A DNA stretch of 64,000 bases. Origin: JAFKFI01 sp963795435 (GTDB lineage: Bacteria > Pseudomonadota > Alphaproteobacteria > Acetobacterales > Acetobacteraceae). Where the stretch lies: contig CAWCHV010000003.1 in assembly GCA_963795435.1 (NCBI GenBank), positions 62,001-126,000 on the forward strand. The letters run 5' to 3'. The position numbers and the translations under genes are program-made. How positions within the stretch are numbered: the stretch's first letter is position 1; each line of letters begins with the position of its first letter. The notes beneath the pieces were generated by a model, which had not been told where the DNA came from, did not search any database, and saw only the letters and a list, made by a program, of their open reading frames with translations. Positions 17,801-26,403 of this stretch are shown in pieces.

Positions 17801-17829
17801 TACGGCCCGCATCCGATCCGACGCCAAGC

Positions 17830-17862
17830 CGGGCGGCGCCTCGCGCCGCCCGATGCCGTTTT
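17830..17862. terminator. Probable bidirectional intrinsic terminator
   Basis: A 10-bp perfect stem (CGGGCGGCGC / GCGCCGCCCG, loop CTC) is followed after six bases by TTTT. It lies between the convergent PEP-CTERM and flavin-binding-protein genes and could stop both. Confidence 0.6.
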
Positions 17863-17866
17863 CAGC

Positions 17867-18487
17867 TCAGGTCGGCTGTCTATGCGGATCGCCCTCCGGC
17901 AGCACGCCGCGGATGTAGTCGCGGCTTTTCCACTCCGGCGCGGGCGGCTGGTGGCCGGGCCGCGGCACGTAGGCGGAGAGCCGGCCGTGCTCCAGATCGT
18001 GTACCGCGCGCGGGCAGTTGGAAAACAGCTCGCATTCGACCCGGACCACCAGCTTGGCCGCGTGATGCCGCGCGATTGACGCGGCGTCGTCGACGATCGT
18101 CGCGCGGCCGTTGATCCTGATGCGGTAGCTCGTGCCGTCGAACTTGACGAACAGCAGCCCGACGTTGGGATTGCGGGAGATGTTGCCGAGCGTCCGATAC
18201 ATCGAGTTGCCGTCATACTCGGGATATTCCAGCACGCCGGGGCCGACGATCTTGACGAAGCCGGGCACACCCGAGCGCATACTGCAATCGACGTAGTCGC
18301 CATACGAGGTGGCGATGAAGAAGAACGGCGCCGCCTCGATCAGCGCGCGGTCCTCGTCCCAGAAATCGTAGCGACGGCGGCGCTCGGCGAGCCGGTCTGC
18401 CACCCGGCGGCCGTCGAAACGGTCCTGCAGGACGCGCATCCCGTCGTGGTAGAACAGGCGCCGCTCGTTCAAGGTGGGCTCGGTCAA
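17867..18487 (-). CDS. Pyridoxamine 5'-phosphate oxidase-like flavin-binding protein
   Basis: A 206-residue protein of the PNPOx/FMN-binding split-barrel superfamily. Recognisable blocks are FFFIATSYGDYVDCSMRSG, GFVKIVGPGVLEYPEYDGN, LGNISRNPNVGLLFVKFDG and RINGRATIVDD. Related proteins reduce or bind flavin-type substrates; a direct role in vitamin B6 synthesis is not implied. A TTG start at 18487 is selected because AAAGGAGG sits four bases upstream and no ATG fits; the next ATG lies within MRVLQDRF. It follows the phosphatase gene by 11 bases. Confidence 0.78.
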   Translation of the reverse strand: MTEPTLNERRLFYHDGMRVLQDRFDGRRVADRLAERRRRYDFWDEDRALIEAAPFFFIATSYGDYVDCSMRSGVPGFVKIVGPGVLEYPEYDGNSMYRTLGNISRNPNVGLLFVKFDGTSYRIRINGRATIVDDAASIARHHAAKLVVRVECELFSNCPRAVHDLEHGRLSAYVPRPGHQPPAPEWKSRDYIRGVLPEGDPHRQPT

Positions 18488-18498
18488 GCGGCCTCCTT

Positions 18499-19098
18499 TC
18501 AGGATACCGGCTCCAGGGTCCACGTCCCGCCCTCCGGTCCGGGCGGATGACAGAAGATCGGCACGGCGTTCTGCGTGCGGATATTGGGCTCCATGCCCAT
18601 CGCGGCGCGCAACGCGCGGAACAGCGCGCCGTGCGCGACGACCAGCACGGGTGAGGTGTAGGTCAGCGCTTGGTTTATCGCGACTACGCTGCGCGCGCGG
18701 AGGGAAGAAAAGCTCTCCGCCCCTTCCGGCGTGAAGCGGCCGGCCACCCATTCGGAAAACCATTCCGACATCGGTTGGCCCTCCTTGACGCCGAACGCGA
18801 CCTCCCGCAGTCCCTCCTCGATCACCACCGGCAGCCCGAGGGCGTCACCGGCGATCTCGGCGGTGACGCGGGCGCGGGAGAGCGGCGAGGAGAGAATGGT
18901 GGCGATCCCCCGGCCGCGCAGCCGCGCCGCCGCCGCGTGCGCCTGCGCGAGCCCTGTCTCGTTCAGCGGAACGTCGATGGCGCCCTGGGAGAGATCCCGG
19001 GCGTTCCAGTCCGTCTGGCCGTGCCGGAGGAACCAGAAGCCGACACGGGCAAGCGTGGCGCGCGGCGCGGGCGAAGCCGGGGGAGTGCCGTCCGTCAC
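18499..19098 (-). CDS. Histidine phosphatase family protein
   Basis: A 199-residue protein of the phosphoglycerate-mutase-like phosphatases. FLRHGQTDWNARDLSQGAID carries the phospho-accepting RHG, with LSSPLSRARVTAEIAG, a glutamate in EEGLREVAFG and the second histidine in VLVVAHGALFRAL. Substrate unknown; the family includes alpha-ribazole phosphatase and broad phosphatases. The GTG start at 19098 lies three bases after the GST stop, and the next gene follows by 11 bases, so the three form an operon. Confidence 0.87.
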   Translation of the reverse strand: MTDGTPPASPAPRATLARVGFWFLRHGQTDWNARDLSQGAIDVPLNETGLAQAHAAAARLRGRGIATILSSPLSRARVTAEIAGDALGLPVVIEEGLREVAFGVKEGQPMSEWFSEWVAGRFTPEGAESFSSLRARSVVAINQALTYTSPVLVVAHGALFRALRAAMGMEPNIRTQNAVPIFCHPPGPEGGTWTLEPVS

Positions 19099-19101
19099 CT
19101 C

Positions 19102-19716
19102 TCAGGCGAGCCCTTCGGCCTTGAGCGCTTTCTGCACCGCGGGGCGGGACTTCATGCGCTCGAAATGCGCGGCGAGATTCGGCGGCAGCGTGATGCCGAG
19201 CCGGCCGGCCCAGAACTCCACGTAGAACAGCGCGGCGTCGGCGACCGAGTAGGCGCCGGCGACGAACTGCTTGCCGGCGAGCTGCTTGTCGAGCAGCGCG
19301 AAGCCCTTCTCGATGATTTCCTTGCCGCGCGTCTTCACCGCCTCCTCCTCGCTCTTGTCGGGCGCGAAGTTGGTCGGGCGGAACAGCCGCGAGAAGCCCT
19401 GCATGTGCAGCGTGGCGACGACGAAGTCCATCGCCTCCAACACCCGAGCCTGATCGTCGAACCCGTCCGGCAGCAGCTTCTGGCCGGGATTGGTGCGGGC
19501 GAGCCAGTAGGCGATGGCGGGGAACTCGGTCAGCACCGAGCCGTCGTCGCGCACCAGGGTCGGCACCTTGGATTTCGGGTTCACATCGGTGAAGGGCGGC
19601 TTCATGTGCTCGCCCTCGCGAAGGTTGACCGACTGCGCCTCATAGGGCTTGCCAATCTCCTCGAGCAGCACATGGATGCCGAGCGCGCAGGTGCCGGGTC
19701 CGTACATCAGTTTCAT
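19102..19716 (-). CDS. Glutathione S-transferase family protein
   Basis: A 204-residue cytosolic GST. The thioredoxin-fold N-terminal domain has YGPGTCALGIHVLLEEIGKP, NPKSKVPTLVRDDGSVLTEF with the cis-proline, and the helical C-terminal domain contains FVAGAYSVADAALFYVEFWA with the N-capping Ser/Asp. Such proteins conjugate or reduce electrophiles. It is the first gene of the three-gene minus-strand operon and is divergent from a methyltransferase gene. Confidence 0.88.
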   Translation of the reverse strand: MKLMYGPGTCALGIHVLLEEIGKPYEAQSVNLREGEHMKPPFTDVNPKSKVPTLVRDDGSVLTEFPAIAYWLARTNPGQKLLPDGFDDQARVLEAMDFVVATLHMQGFSRLFRPTNFAPDKSEEEAVKTRGKEIIEKGFALLDKQLAGKQFVAGAYSVADAALFYVEFWAGRLGITLPPNLAAHFERMKSRPAVQKALKAEGLA

Positions 19717-19837
19717 CGCGTTTCCCTCCTGGATCGGTCATGGCGGTACGGGGGACTCTGCCCCAACCCAAGCCGGCTGGAAAGACACGGGAGCACCGGG
19801 TAATTCTGGTGTGCAGGATTGGGGCCAAAAACCGCCG

Positions 19838-20452
19838 GTGACATCCACCTTCAACCGATATCAAAGGATCGCGGCGCTGTACGACGCGCTCGATCTTCCG
19901 TTCGAGCATGGACGCTACCGCCTACTCCGGCCACAGCTGTTTTCCGGGCTGTCCGGCCGGATACTCGATGCAGGCGTCGGCACAGGTCGAAACTTCCCGT
20001 ACTACACGCCGGGCGCCAGCGTCGTCGGCATCGATCTCAGCCCCGCCATGCTGGCGCGAGCCGAACGAAGGCGACATGGGACACGTGCCACCATCGAACT
20101 GAAGCAGATGGACGTAACGTGCCTCGGGTTCCCGAGCGACTCGTTCGACGCCGCGGTGGCCACGTTCCTGTTCTGCGTACTGCCCGACGAGTCACAGGAG
20201 CCCGCATTGCGGGAACTCGCGCGGGTCGTGAGGCCGAAGGGGTGCATACGCCTGCTGGAGTACGTTCGCCCGCGTCGGGCCGCTCGCCTCCTCCTGTCCA
20301 AGCTTTGGGAGCCCTGGATGGCTTGGGCGTACGGGGCCAGCTTCGATCGCAGGACGGAAGAACACGTGGTCGAGGCAGGCTTGACGATCAACGATTCCCG
20401 GTTCGCGGTGAACGATCTCATAAAGCTGATCGATATTCGGGTCTCGCAGTGA
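19838..20452 (+). CDS. Class I SAM-dependent methyltransferase
   Basis: A 204-residue methyltransferase of the UbiE/Methyltransf_11 type. ILDAGVGTGRNFPYYTPGA is the AdoMet loop, VVGIDLSPAMLARAERR the acidic strand, MDVTCLGFPSDSFDAAV the third motif and ELARVVRPKGCIRLLEYV the fourth. The substrate is unknown; phospholipid or quinone methylation are the usual roles of close types. The GTG at 19838 is selected because homology starts there; a GTG at 19811 is also in frame. Neither has a strong ribosome site. It is convergent with the efflux gene. Confidence 0.8.
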   Translation: MTSTFNRYQRIAALYDALDLPFEHGRYRLLRPQLFSGLSGRILDAGVGTGRNFPYYTPGASVVGIDLSPAMLARAERRRHGTRATIELKQMDVTCLGFPSDSFDAAVATFLFCVLPDESQEPALRELARVVRPKGCIRLLEYVRPRRAARLLLSKLWEPWMAWAYGASFDRRTEEHVVEAGLTINDSRFAVNDLIKLIDIRVSQ

Positions 20453-20490
20453 GCGCCTCCCAACTCCCGGCGTTCCCCTGACGGCTTCGC

Positions 20491-22035
20491 TCACTCGCCG
20501 AGCGCGGCCGACGCCGCCTGCGCCGGGCCCGCTTGCCGCTTGTGGCGCATGAATCCCAGCAGCAGCAGCGCCGGCAGGGTGGCGGCGATCATCAGCACGT
20601 AATCGTTGCTGTAGGCGATGATCTGCGCCTGCTGGTTTACGATGCCGTCGAGCGTGGCGACGCCCTGGGGCGTCGCCGGATCGAGCAGCGGGACCGCCTG
20701 GAGCGCGCGGTTGAACGGCGTCACGGCGCCGCCGATGATCTCGTGCAGCGCCTGCGAATTGTGCGCCAGCAGCGAGGAGGTCACCGACACGCCGATCGCC
20801 GCGCCGACGTTGCGCGACAGGCTGAACAGCGACGCGCCCTCGGTCCGCAGCGCTACGGGCAAGGTGGCGAAGGCGAGCAGTTGCAGCGAGGTGAACACGA
20901 AGCCGAGCCCGGCGCCCTGGATGACGATGGCGACGATGATTTCGCGCTGCGACACGTCGGGCGTCCAGCCCGTCATCAGCCAGAACGAGTAGCACATCAG
21001 CACCAGCCCCGCGGCGACCAGGTAGCGCGGGTCCATGCGCGTCGCGAGCCGTCCGCTCAGCAGAATGGTGGCGAGATTGCCGAGGCCGCGCGGCGCCATC
21101 ACCAGCCCGGCCGTCGCCACCGGGTAGTTGCTCATCACCTCGAGCCACGGCGTCATCAAAGTGAGGCTGGAGACCAGGATGGTGCCGACCGCGAACATCA
21201 TCACGAGACCCACGGTGAAGTTCAGGTCGTGGAACAGCTCGCGCCGGATCAGCGGCCGCGGCGCCCAGATCATGTGCACGACGAACAGGTAGATGCCGAG
21301 CCCGGCCAGCACCGCCGCGACGATGATCTCGCGCGAGCTGAACCAGTCCTGATTGTTGCCGCGGTCGAGCATCAGTTGCAGCGCGCCGATGCCGATGGAG
21401 AACACCGTGAAGCCGAGCCAGTCGAAGCGCAGGCTGCCTTGCTTCTCGGTGTTGGGCAGGAAGGCGAGCAGGCCGGCGGCGGCGAGCGTGCCGAAGGGCA
21501 GGTTGATGTAGAACACCCAGCGCCAGTTGTACCACTCGGTGAGATAGCCGCCGAGCGTCGGCCCCATGATCGGGCCGATCATCACGCCCATGCCCCACAC
21601 CGCCATCGCGAAGCCGCGCCGCTCGTGCGGATAGAGGTCGAACAGGGTCGCCTGCGACAGCGGCACCAGCGAGGCGCTGAACATGCCCTGCAACAGCCGG
21701 AACAGCACGATCTGCTCGAGCGACTGCGCGGCACCGCACAGCATGGAGGTGAAGGTGAACCCGACGATGGAGACGATGTAGAGCGGCTTCCGCCCGAACC
21801 GCGCGGCGAGCCAGCCGACCGGTGCGGTCATGATCGCGGCGGCGGTGATGTAGGAGGTGACGACCCAGGTGATCTCGTCGTAGCTCGCGGAGAAGCTGCC
21901 CTGCATATAGGGGAGTGCCACGTTGGCGATGGTCTGGTCGAGCGACTGCAGCAGGGTCGCGCCGATCGCGCAGGTGGTGACGACCGCGAGATGCGGGACT
22001 TTTTCCGGGGTCGCGGCCGGCCCGTCGTCAGGCAT
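20491..22035 (-). CDS. DHA2-family drug:H+ antiporter (EmrB/QacA type)
   Basis: A 514-residue inner-membrane transporter with about 14 hydrophobic helices. The N-terminal LQSLDQTIANVALPYMQGSF with the helix-1 aspartate, WLAARFGRKPLYIVSI (loop 2-3) and GPTLGGYLTEWYNWRWVFYI (motif C and the segment after it) are characteristic of EmrB. No EmrA-type membrane-fusion or outer-membrane gene is adjacent, so partners would be encoded elsewhere. It is divergent from the periplasmic protein gene at 22227; the 191 bases between show no clear element. Confidence 0.9.
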   Translation of the reverse strand: MPDDGPAATPEKVPHLAVVTTCAIGATLLQSLDQTIANVALPYMQGSFSASYDEITWVVTSYITAAAIMTAPVGWLAARFGRKPLYIVSIVGFTFTSMLCGAAQSLEQIVLFRLLQGMFSASLVPLSQATLFDLYPHERRGFAMAVWGMGVMIGPIMGPTLGGYLTEWYNWRWVFYINLPFGTLAAAGLLAFLPNTEKQGSLRFDWLGFTVFSIGIGALQLMLDRGNNQDWFSSREIIVAAVLAGLGIYLFVVHMIWAPRPLIRRELFHDLNFTVGLVMMFAVGTILVSSLTLMTPWLEVMSNYPVATAGLVMAPRGLGNLATILLSGRLATRMDPRYLVAAGLVLMCYSFWLMTGWTPDVSQREIIVAIVIQGAGLGFVFTSLQLLAFATLPVALRTEGASLFSLSRNVGAAIGVSVTSSLLAHNSQALHEIIGGAVTPFNRALQAVPLLDPATPQGVATLDGIVNQQAQIIAYSNDYVLMIAATLPALLLLGFMRHKRQAGPAQAASAALGE

Positions 22036-22226
22036 GGCTCAGCGGCGCGATGGCGTCGGCATCCGGTTTTCTCCCCAGGCAGCCGTTTCTTGGACGCTGC
22101 GAGCTTGGGCGATCGGCGGGGCACGATCAAGCCGCCGCGAGGCCGGGGATTTTTGTCGCGGCTCTGGCCGTCGGCCGGCGGCGGGCTCAGAATGGAGCGG
22201 AATTCCGATCAGCGGAGGAGTTGGCC

Positions 22227-22856
22227 ATGAGGAACGCCGGACACGCCGTCATACGGGGGCTCGTCGTGGGCGCGGTTGCTCTGTTCGGGGTGCCTGCCGT
22301 CGCGCAGACGGCCGCTCCGGTGGGCGCGCCGGCGCGGATTTCCGGCACGGTGGAGCAGCTCGCCGGCAAGACGCTCGAAATCCGGTCGCTGGACGGGCGG
22401 GATTTGTCCGTCACGTTGCCTGAAGGCGTGCGGATCGGCGCCGTCGCCAACCGCACGCTCGCCGACATCAAGCCGGGCGACTTCGTGGGCTCCGCCGCCG
22501 TCCGCGACATGCACGGCACGCTGCACGCCCAGGAGGTTCACATCTTCCCCGAGGCGATGCGCGGCACCGGCGAGGGCCACCGCCCGATGGCGGGCCCCGA
22601 GCAATCCATGACCAACGCGGTCGTCGCCGGCGTTGCCGCCGCACCGGAGGGCCGCGTGCTCACGCTGAAATATCAGGGCGGCGAGCAGAAGATCGAGGTC
22701 GGCCCCGAGGCGCGCATCGTCGCCCTCATTCCGGGGGATCGGAGCTTGCTCAAGCCGGGTGCGGCGGTGGTGGTGCGGGCCGTGAAGGCGGCGGACGGCA
22801 AGCTGACGGCGCGCTCGGTGCAGGCGGAGAAGGACGGGGTGAAGCCGCTGATGTAG
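22227..22856 (+). CDS. Exported protein of unknown function (DUF5666-like repeats)
   Basis: A 209-residue protein with a signal peptide (VIRGLVVGAVALFGVPAVAQ). It appears to contain two similar beta-rich modules: GTVEQLAGKTLEIRSLDGRD with ADIKPGDFVGSAAVRD, and VVAGVAAAPEGRVLTLKYQG with LKPGAAVVVRAVKAADG. The pattern resembles OB-like DUF5666 repeats of periplasmic proteins. GGAGGAG precedes the ATG at 22227 by 7 bases. It is divergent from the efflux pump gene. Function is not known. Confidence 0.72.
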   Translation: MRNAGHAVIRGLVVGAVALFGVPAVAQTAAPVGAPARISGTVEQLAGKTLEIRSLDGRDLSVTLPEGVRIGAVANRTLADIKPGDFVGSAAVRDMHGTLHAQEVHIFPEAMRGTGEGHRPMAGPEQSMTNAVVAGVAAAPEGRVLTLKYQGGEQKIEVGPEARIVALIPGDRSLLKPGAAVVVRAVKAADGKLTARSVQAEKDGVKPLM

Positions 22857-22863
22857 CCCTTCT

Positions 22864-22887
22864 CCCTCTCCCCTTTTGGGGAGAGGG
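22864..22887. repeat. C/G-rich palindromic repeat, copy 2
   Basis: A perfect hairpin CCCTCTCCCC-TTTT-GGGGAGAGGG, continued by CCGGGGTGAGGGG, seven bases after the preceding stop. Same family as the copies at 291, 29653, 36014 and 49061. The rest of the gap to 23073 is AT-richer than the left side and shows no supported gene. Confidence 0.75.
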
Positions 22888-23072
22888 CCGGGGTGAGGGG
22901 GGTTGCCGCCCGCGCACTTCAAGCCACTTGACCCCTACCCGACGGGTAGAGAAACTGTCCCCAGCCAGTTCTTGAGATCGAGTTGTCAGATCCTTGCCTA
23001 CCTCAACGGAATACGAGCCAACCACAGGGTTGTAACCTGATCCCAACGGCACATTCTCGCGGATAACGCGCC

Positions 23073-23574
23073 ATGGAACTTGACCGACGGCGTCTGACAC
23101 CCCTTTCCGATTCCCCTGCGAACGGAACAAAGTTTCCGAATAGGCGCATTCTAGGGGAATACAATCGGAGGCGATTTGTTCTTTCTCTTGATGATGAAAT
23201 CCACGACATCTTGCACGTCTCGGGCTCCGAACCCGGTGAGATCGCATTTAAGATCGCCAGCGACGCCGAGGCGCAGGCGTTTTCAACATACCTGCACGAG
23301 ACGATTCATTGGTGGCAACATATAGGGTCCTTCGCGGGATTTCTCCAAACCAGCGTTTTTCCATGCACGACCCATCTGAATCACGATAGGCTTGTGAGGA
23401 TAATTAGGGAATATGGCCCAGTCAAATTGATTCTCAGGTTCCTTGAACAGGAAGTCAGAAAGTCGCACTCCTCTCGAATCCACGAACTGAATGTAGTTGT
23501 AAACAATGCAAAAGACCTCGGACTTTTTATCTGTGCGGTACAATTTCCAGGCATATTCCTCTCATCCAAAGGGA
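23073..23574 (+). pseudogene. Putative HExxH metallopeptidase-like gene, 5' part, split by an IS
   Basis: It encodes 167 native residues up to FLSSKG and then runs into the insertion sequence, ending 14 codons later. The frame is AT-richer than the chromosome around it, with codons such as AAA, ATA and TTT common. The key element is STYLHETIHWWQHIGSFAGF: an HExxH zinc-peptidase core with a third histidine four residues further on. No signal peptide is visible, so it is probably cytosolic. I do not recognise a named family. No ribosome site stands out before the ATG at 23073. The second half continues after the element, beginning in the right-hand copy of the 138-bp repeat. Confidence 0.65.
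23437..23574 (+). repeat. 138-bp direct repeat, left copy
   Basis: It starts GGTTCCTTGAACAGG, ends CTCATCCAAAGGGA, and is identical base for base to 25061-25198. It ends exactly where the left terminal inverted repeat of the insertion sequence starts. It is part of the coding sequence of the interrupted gene. It looks like a target duplication of extraordinary length. Confidence 0.93.
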
Positions 23575-25060
23575 GTAGCTGCTCAACCCGGCCTCGGCTG
23601 GCGATAGCGGCTTGAGGCGAATGGTGGGCGAGAACGGGATTGACGCGATAACGGGCGACTCAATTCAAGGTTGGGGTGAGCAACGCCCCCGACCTCAACA
23701 AGCTGTCGCACGCGGAGAAGGACGCGCTGATCCTGACGCTGATGGTGCGGCTGGACGAAGCGCACAAATTGATCGCCGAGTTGCGCGCGCGGATTGATGA
23801 CCTCACGCGGCCGGGCAAGACGCCGGACAATTCCAGCGTGCCGCCCTCGAAGGGGCAGAAGCCGAACCGGCCGGACAAGATCAAGCGCCGAGGTCCGCGC
23901 AAGGGCAGTCTCGGCCGCGTGGGCGGCGGCCGCGCGCTGACCGCCGATCCCGACGAGGTGATGCAGGCCAAGCCGGCGCGGTGCCACTACTGCCAGCATG
24001 CCTTCACCGACGCCGACCAGACGCTCGACGCGCGGTATGACAAGATCGACCTGCCCCGCGTGCGTCCGATGGTGACGCGGGTGGAGCGCTATGCCGCCCA
24101 GTGCCGCTGCTGTGGCGCCACCACGCTGGCGGCGGTGCCGGAGGGGCTGGAGCCGGGCACGCCGTTCAGCCTCAACATCGTGGCACTCGCGATGTATCTG
24201 CGTTTCGTGCATGCCGTCAGCTACCAGCGGCTGGCCCGGCTGCTGATGGAGTTGTTCGGCCTGGCGATCAGCGAGGGCGCGCTGGATGCCGCGTTCCGCC
24301 GCGGCAAGCCGCGGTTCGATGCCGATGTCGCGGCCATTCTCGCTCGGCTGCGGCGTGCGCGGGTGGTGTATTCCGACGAAACCGGCGTGCGTATCGATGG
24401 CAGCGGCCACTGGAACTGGGTGTTCCAGAACGCCGAGGTGGTGATCCATGTCGTCCGCCGCAGCCGTGGCGCGGACGTGGTGGCCGAGGTGCTGGCCGGG
24501 CATCGCCCGGCGTTGTGGGTCTCCGATCTCTACGGTGCACAGCAGGGCCATGCCGAGCTGTGGCAGGTCTGCCTCGCCCACCAATTGCGCGATTGCCAGT
24601 ATGCCATCGACGCTGGCGATGCGGTGTTTGCGCCGCGCATGAAGGCGCTGCTGCTGCGCGCCGTGGTGCTGGCGCGGCGACACCGCGGTCTGGCCGACAG
24701 CACGCGGCGCGAATACCGCCGCCGTCTGGAACACTCGCTCGATGCCGTCATGGCGCTGGCACCGGTCAATCGCGACGGCCAACGATTGCGCAAGCGCTAC
24801 GCCCGCGTTCGCGACCACCTGTTCACCTTCCTCGATCATCCCGAGATTGCCGCCGACAACAACAGCAGCGAGCGCGAACTGCGCCCGACCGCAACATACC
24901 GCAAGGTCACTGGCGGCTTCCGCTCCGACTGGGGCGCCGACCTGTTCGCCGCCGTCCGCTCCGTTATCGGGACCGCCGCCCGTCGCGGCATCGACGCCTA
25001 TCAGGCAATCCGTAATACCCTATGCGGCCAACCCGTTCTCGCCCCGGGTTGAGCAGCTAC
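23575..25060 (+). mobile_element. IS66-like insertion sequence, 1486 bp, complete
   Basis: Bounded by perfect 17-bp terminal inverted repeats, GTAGCTGCTCAACCCGG at 23575-23591 and its complement at 25044-25060. It holds a single transposase gene, as in the short ISBst12-like branch of IS66 (classical IS66 elements also have tnpA and tnpB and are about 2.5 kb). Immediately outside both ends are the two copies of a 138-bp direct repeat rather than the 8-bp duplication usual for IS66. The element has the high GC content of the chromosome and thus contrasts with its AT-richer target. Confidence 0.92.
23676..25052 (+). CDS. IS66-family transposase
   Basis: A 458-residue, apparently intact transposase. 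An N-terminal coiled stretch (LDEAHKLIAELRARIDDL) leads to the NSSVPPSKGQKPNRP motif of IS66, a zinc-binding knuckle CHYCQ and CRCCG, then the DDE core: VVYSDETGVRID, ALWVSDLYGAQQGH and EIAADNNSSERELRP give Asp, Asp and Glu. The C-terminus (GGFRSDWGADLFAAVRSVIG) is complete. The GTG at 23676 is the first good start. It fills most of the element and lacks the accessory TnpB. Confidence 0.93.
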   Translation: MSNAPDLNKLSHAEKDALILTLMVRLDEAHKLIAELRARIDDLTRPGKTPDNSSVPPSKGQKPNRPDKIKRRGPRKGSLGRVGGGRALTADPDEVMQAKPARCHYCQHAFTDADQTLDARYDKIDLPRVRPMVTRVERYAAQCRCCGATTLAAVPEGLEPGTPFSLNIVALAMYLRFVHAVSYQRLARLLMELFGLAISEGALDAAFRRGKPRFDADVAAILARLRRARVVYSDETGVRIDGSGHWNWVFQNAEVVIHVVRRSRGADVVAEVLAGHRPALWVSDLYGAQQGHAELWQVCLAHQLRDCQYAIDAGDAVFAPRMKALLLRAVVLARRHRGLADSTRREYRRRLEHSLDAVMALAPVNRDGQRLRKRYARVRDHLFTFLDHPEIAADNNSSERELRPTATYRKVTGGFRSDWGADLFAAVRSVIGTAARRGIDAYQAIRNTLCGQPVLAPG

Positions 25061-25198
25061 GGTTCCTTGAACAGGAAGTCAGAAAGTCGCACTCCTCTCG
25101 AATCCACGAACTGAATGTAGTTGTAAACAATGCAAAAGACCTCGGACTTTTTATCTGTGCGGTACAATTTCCAGGCATATTCCTCTCATCCAAAGGGA
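25061..25198 (+). repeat. 138-bp direct repeat, right copy
   Basis: Identical to 23437-23574. It starts directly after the right terminal inverted repeat and continues into TTGCTTTTTTGAGGG, where the original gene resumes. Confidence 0.93.
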
Positions 25199-26327
25199 TT
25201 GCTTTTTTGAGGGACGGGGGCATTCCTTCATTATGGCTTACACTGCATTAATGTCTGCAATGTCATTCTTGGACCCGGAGTTTCGGATGCTGCCAGATCC
25301 CCGTAACTGGGAAGATGCCATTTCAATGCGCAAGAAGATCGGCGCGCTTGAGTATCACTATGGCTCCGCTGCTCGCGTTCCGCCAATTGGCCTTCATGCG
25401 ATTATGGAGGGCCAAGCTCGGTTTTCACAACTTCAGTATTTATCTGCGGCGAGCGGTGGCGGTTTGAGGTGGGACAACTTTAAATCGGCAGGTATGTTTG
25501 GCCCGATATACGTGGAGGCCTTTAACCTCTTTCTTAAAGTTTTGGGCCTTGGTCGGCCGGATAACCTCGGATCGCCCGAGGTGTCTCTTTTTCTTCTGAT
25601 CTGTGATATTGCAATAAACCCTGTAGATGGCTTTCCAATTCACGTTAGCTCGTTTGACACTTTTCTGGATGATGTCGATCCAGGCACAAGATTTTGGCGT
25701 CTTTGTGTTGCTGCCACGAAAGGTGATCCAGCGGGCGCAATCAATCGTCTAAGCAGAGATGAATATCTCGAGATCGCTGGGGATTTGTGTAAGACCGCTA
25801 ACTTAACCAATCCAATGGATGGACTAAACTGCGTTGAACGATGGACGACAAATGGGTCGTCGTTCAGCAATTTACTAAGCGAAGGGGAGAAACTGCATTT
25901 TCTTGGCCCAAATATGGCTTTGCGCTTGATAATCTCAAAATTCCTAGCGTTTTGCAATGACAAAAAGCTATACCCAGAGTTTTTCTGCTGGCCGGGCCTA
26001 AATATGGTTGATCCCCCCGGCCACGAGCAGGCAGTCATGCTCTTTCAGAAGCATCAATCTTTATTTACAAACAGATCAGATAAACGTGGGATTTTCCCAC
26101 GGGTCATAAAAGGCATTACCCCCGACCAGCTCGTTCAAACTTTGACGGAGTTCTACCAATGGAATGTCATTTATGACCTGGTAGATCAATGGATATTAGA
26201 GCCAGGAGTCTTTGACTTGCCTTTTGATTGGTTGACTGAGAGCACCAATGACGAAATATTTCATTGGTCAAATAGATTATTTGAAAATGTTTATGGGGTC
26301 AGGCCGGACCAGTTCACTATTCTGTAA
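25199..26327 (+). pseudogene. Putative HExxH metallopeptidase-like gene, 3' part
   Basis: After the insertion sequence the interrupted frame resumes as IAFLRDGGIPSLWLTLH and stops at 25251. A second open frame starts at ATG 25233 and gives 364 residues to 26327. The two overlap by 19 bases in different frames, so either they are two overlapping genes or one gene with an extra frameshift near the G run at 25216-25220; joining DGG to HSFIMAYTALMS would make one protein of about 540 residues. The second part has PPIGLHAIMEGQARFSQLQY, whose EGQA could supply a glutamate metal ligand as in gluzincins (inference). Soluble, AT-rich, no recognised family. Confidence 0.6.
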
Positions 26328-26384
26328 TTTAATGACATCTCCCGGCAATCAGTCCTTCGTGGCGACGGGAAATCGCCCAGACAG

Positions 26385-26402
26385 TGGGGATCAGGATCCC
26401 CA
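26385..26402. terminator. Short hairpin after prs
   Basis: TGGGGATC-AG-GATCCCCA lies one base beyond the prs stop and 58 bases after the island gene, which converges on it. It has an 8-bp stem but no T-tract on either strand, so it is a weak terminator candidate. Confidence 0.4.
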
Positions 26403-26403
26403 G

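Noticed and set aside
22750..23247. A minus-strand frame of 165 codons across the gap before the island gene, with a protein-like stretch (VPWRVIRENVPLGSG)
   Set aside because: No start site, no family resemblance, overlaps a repeat and the 5' end of the island gene. It may be a relic but cannot be supported.
23567..25068. An ordinary 8-bp target duplication for the IS66-like element
   Set aside because: The eight bases left (CAAAGGGA) and right (GGTTCCTT) of the element differ; the only direct repeat is the 138-bp one.
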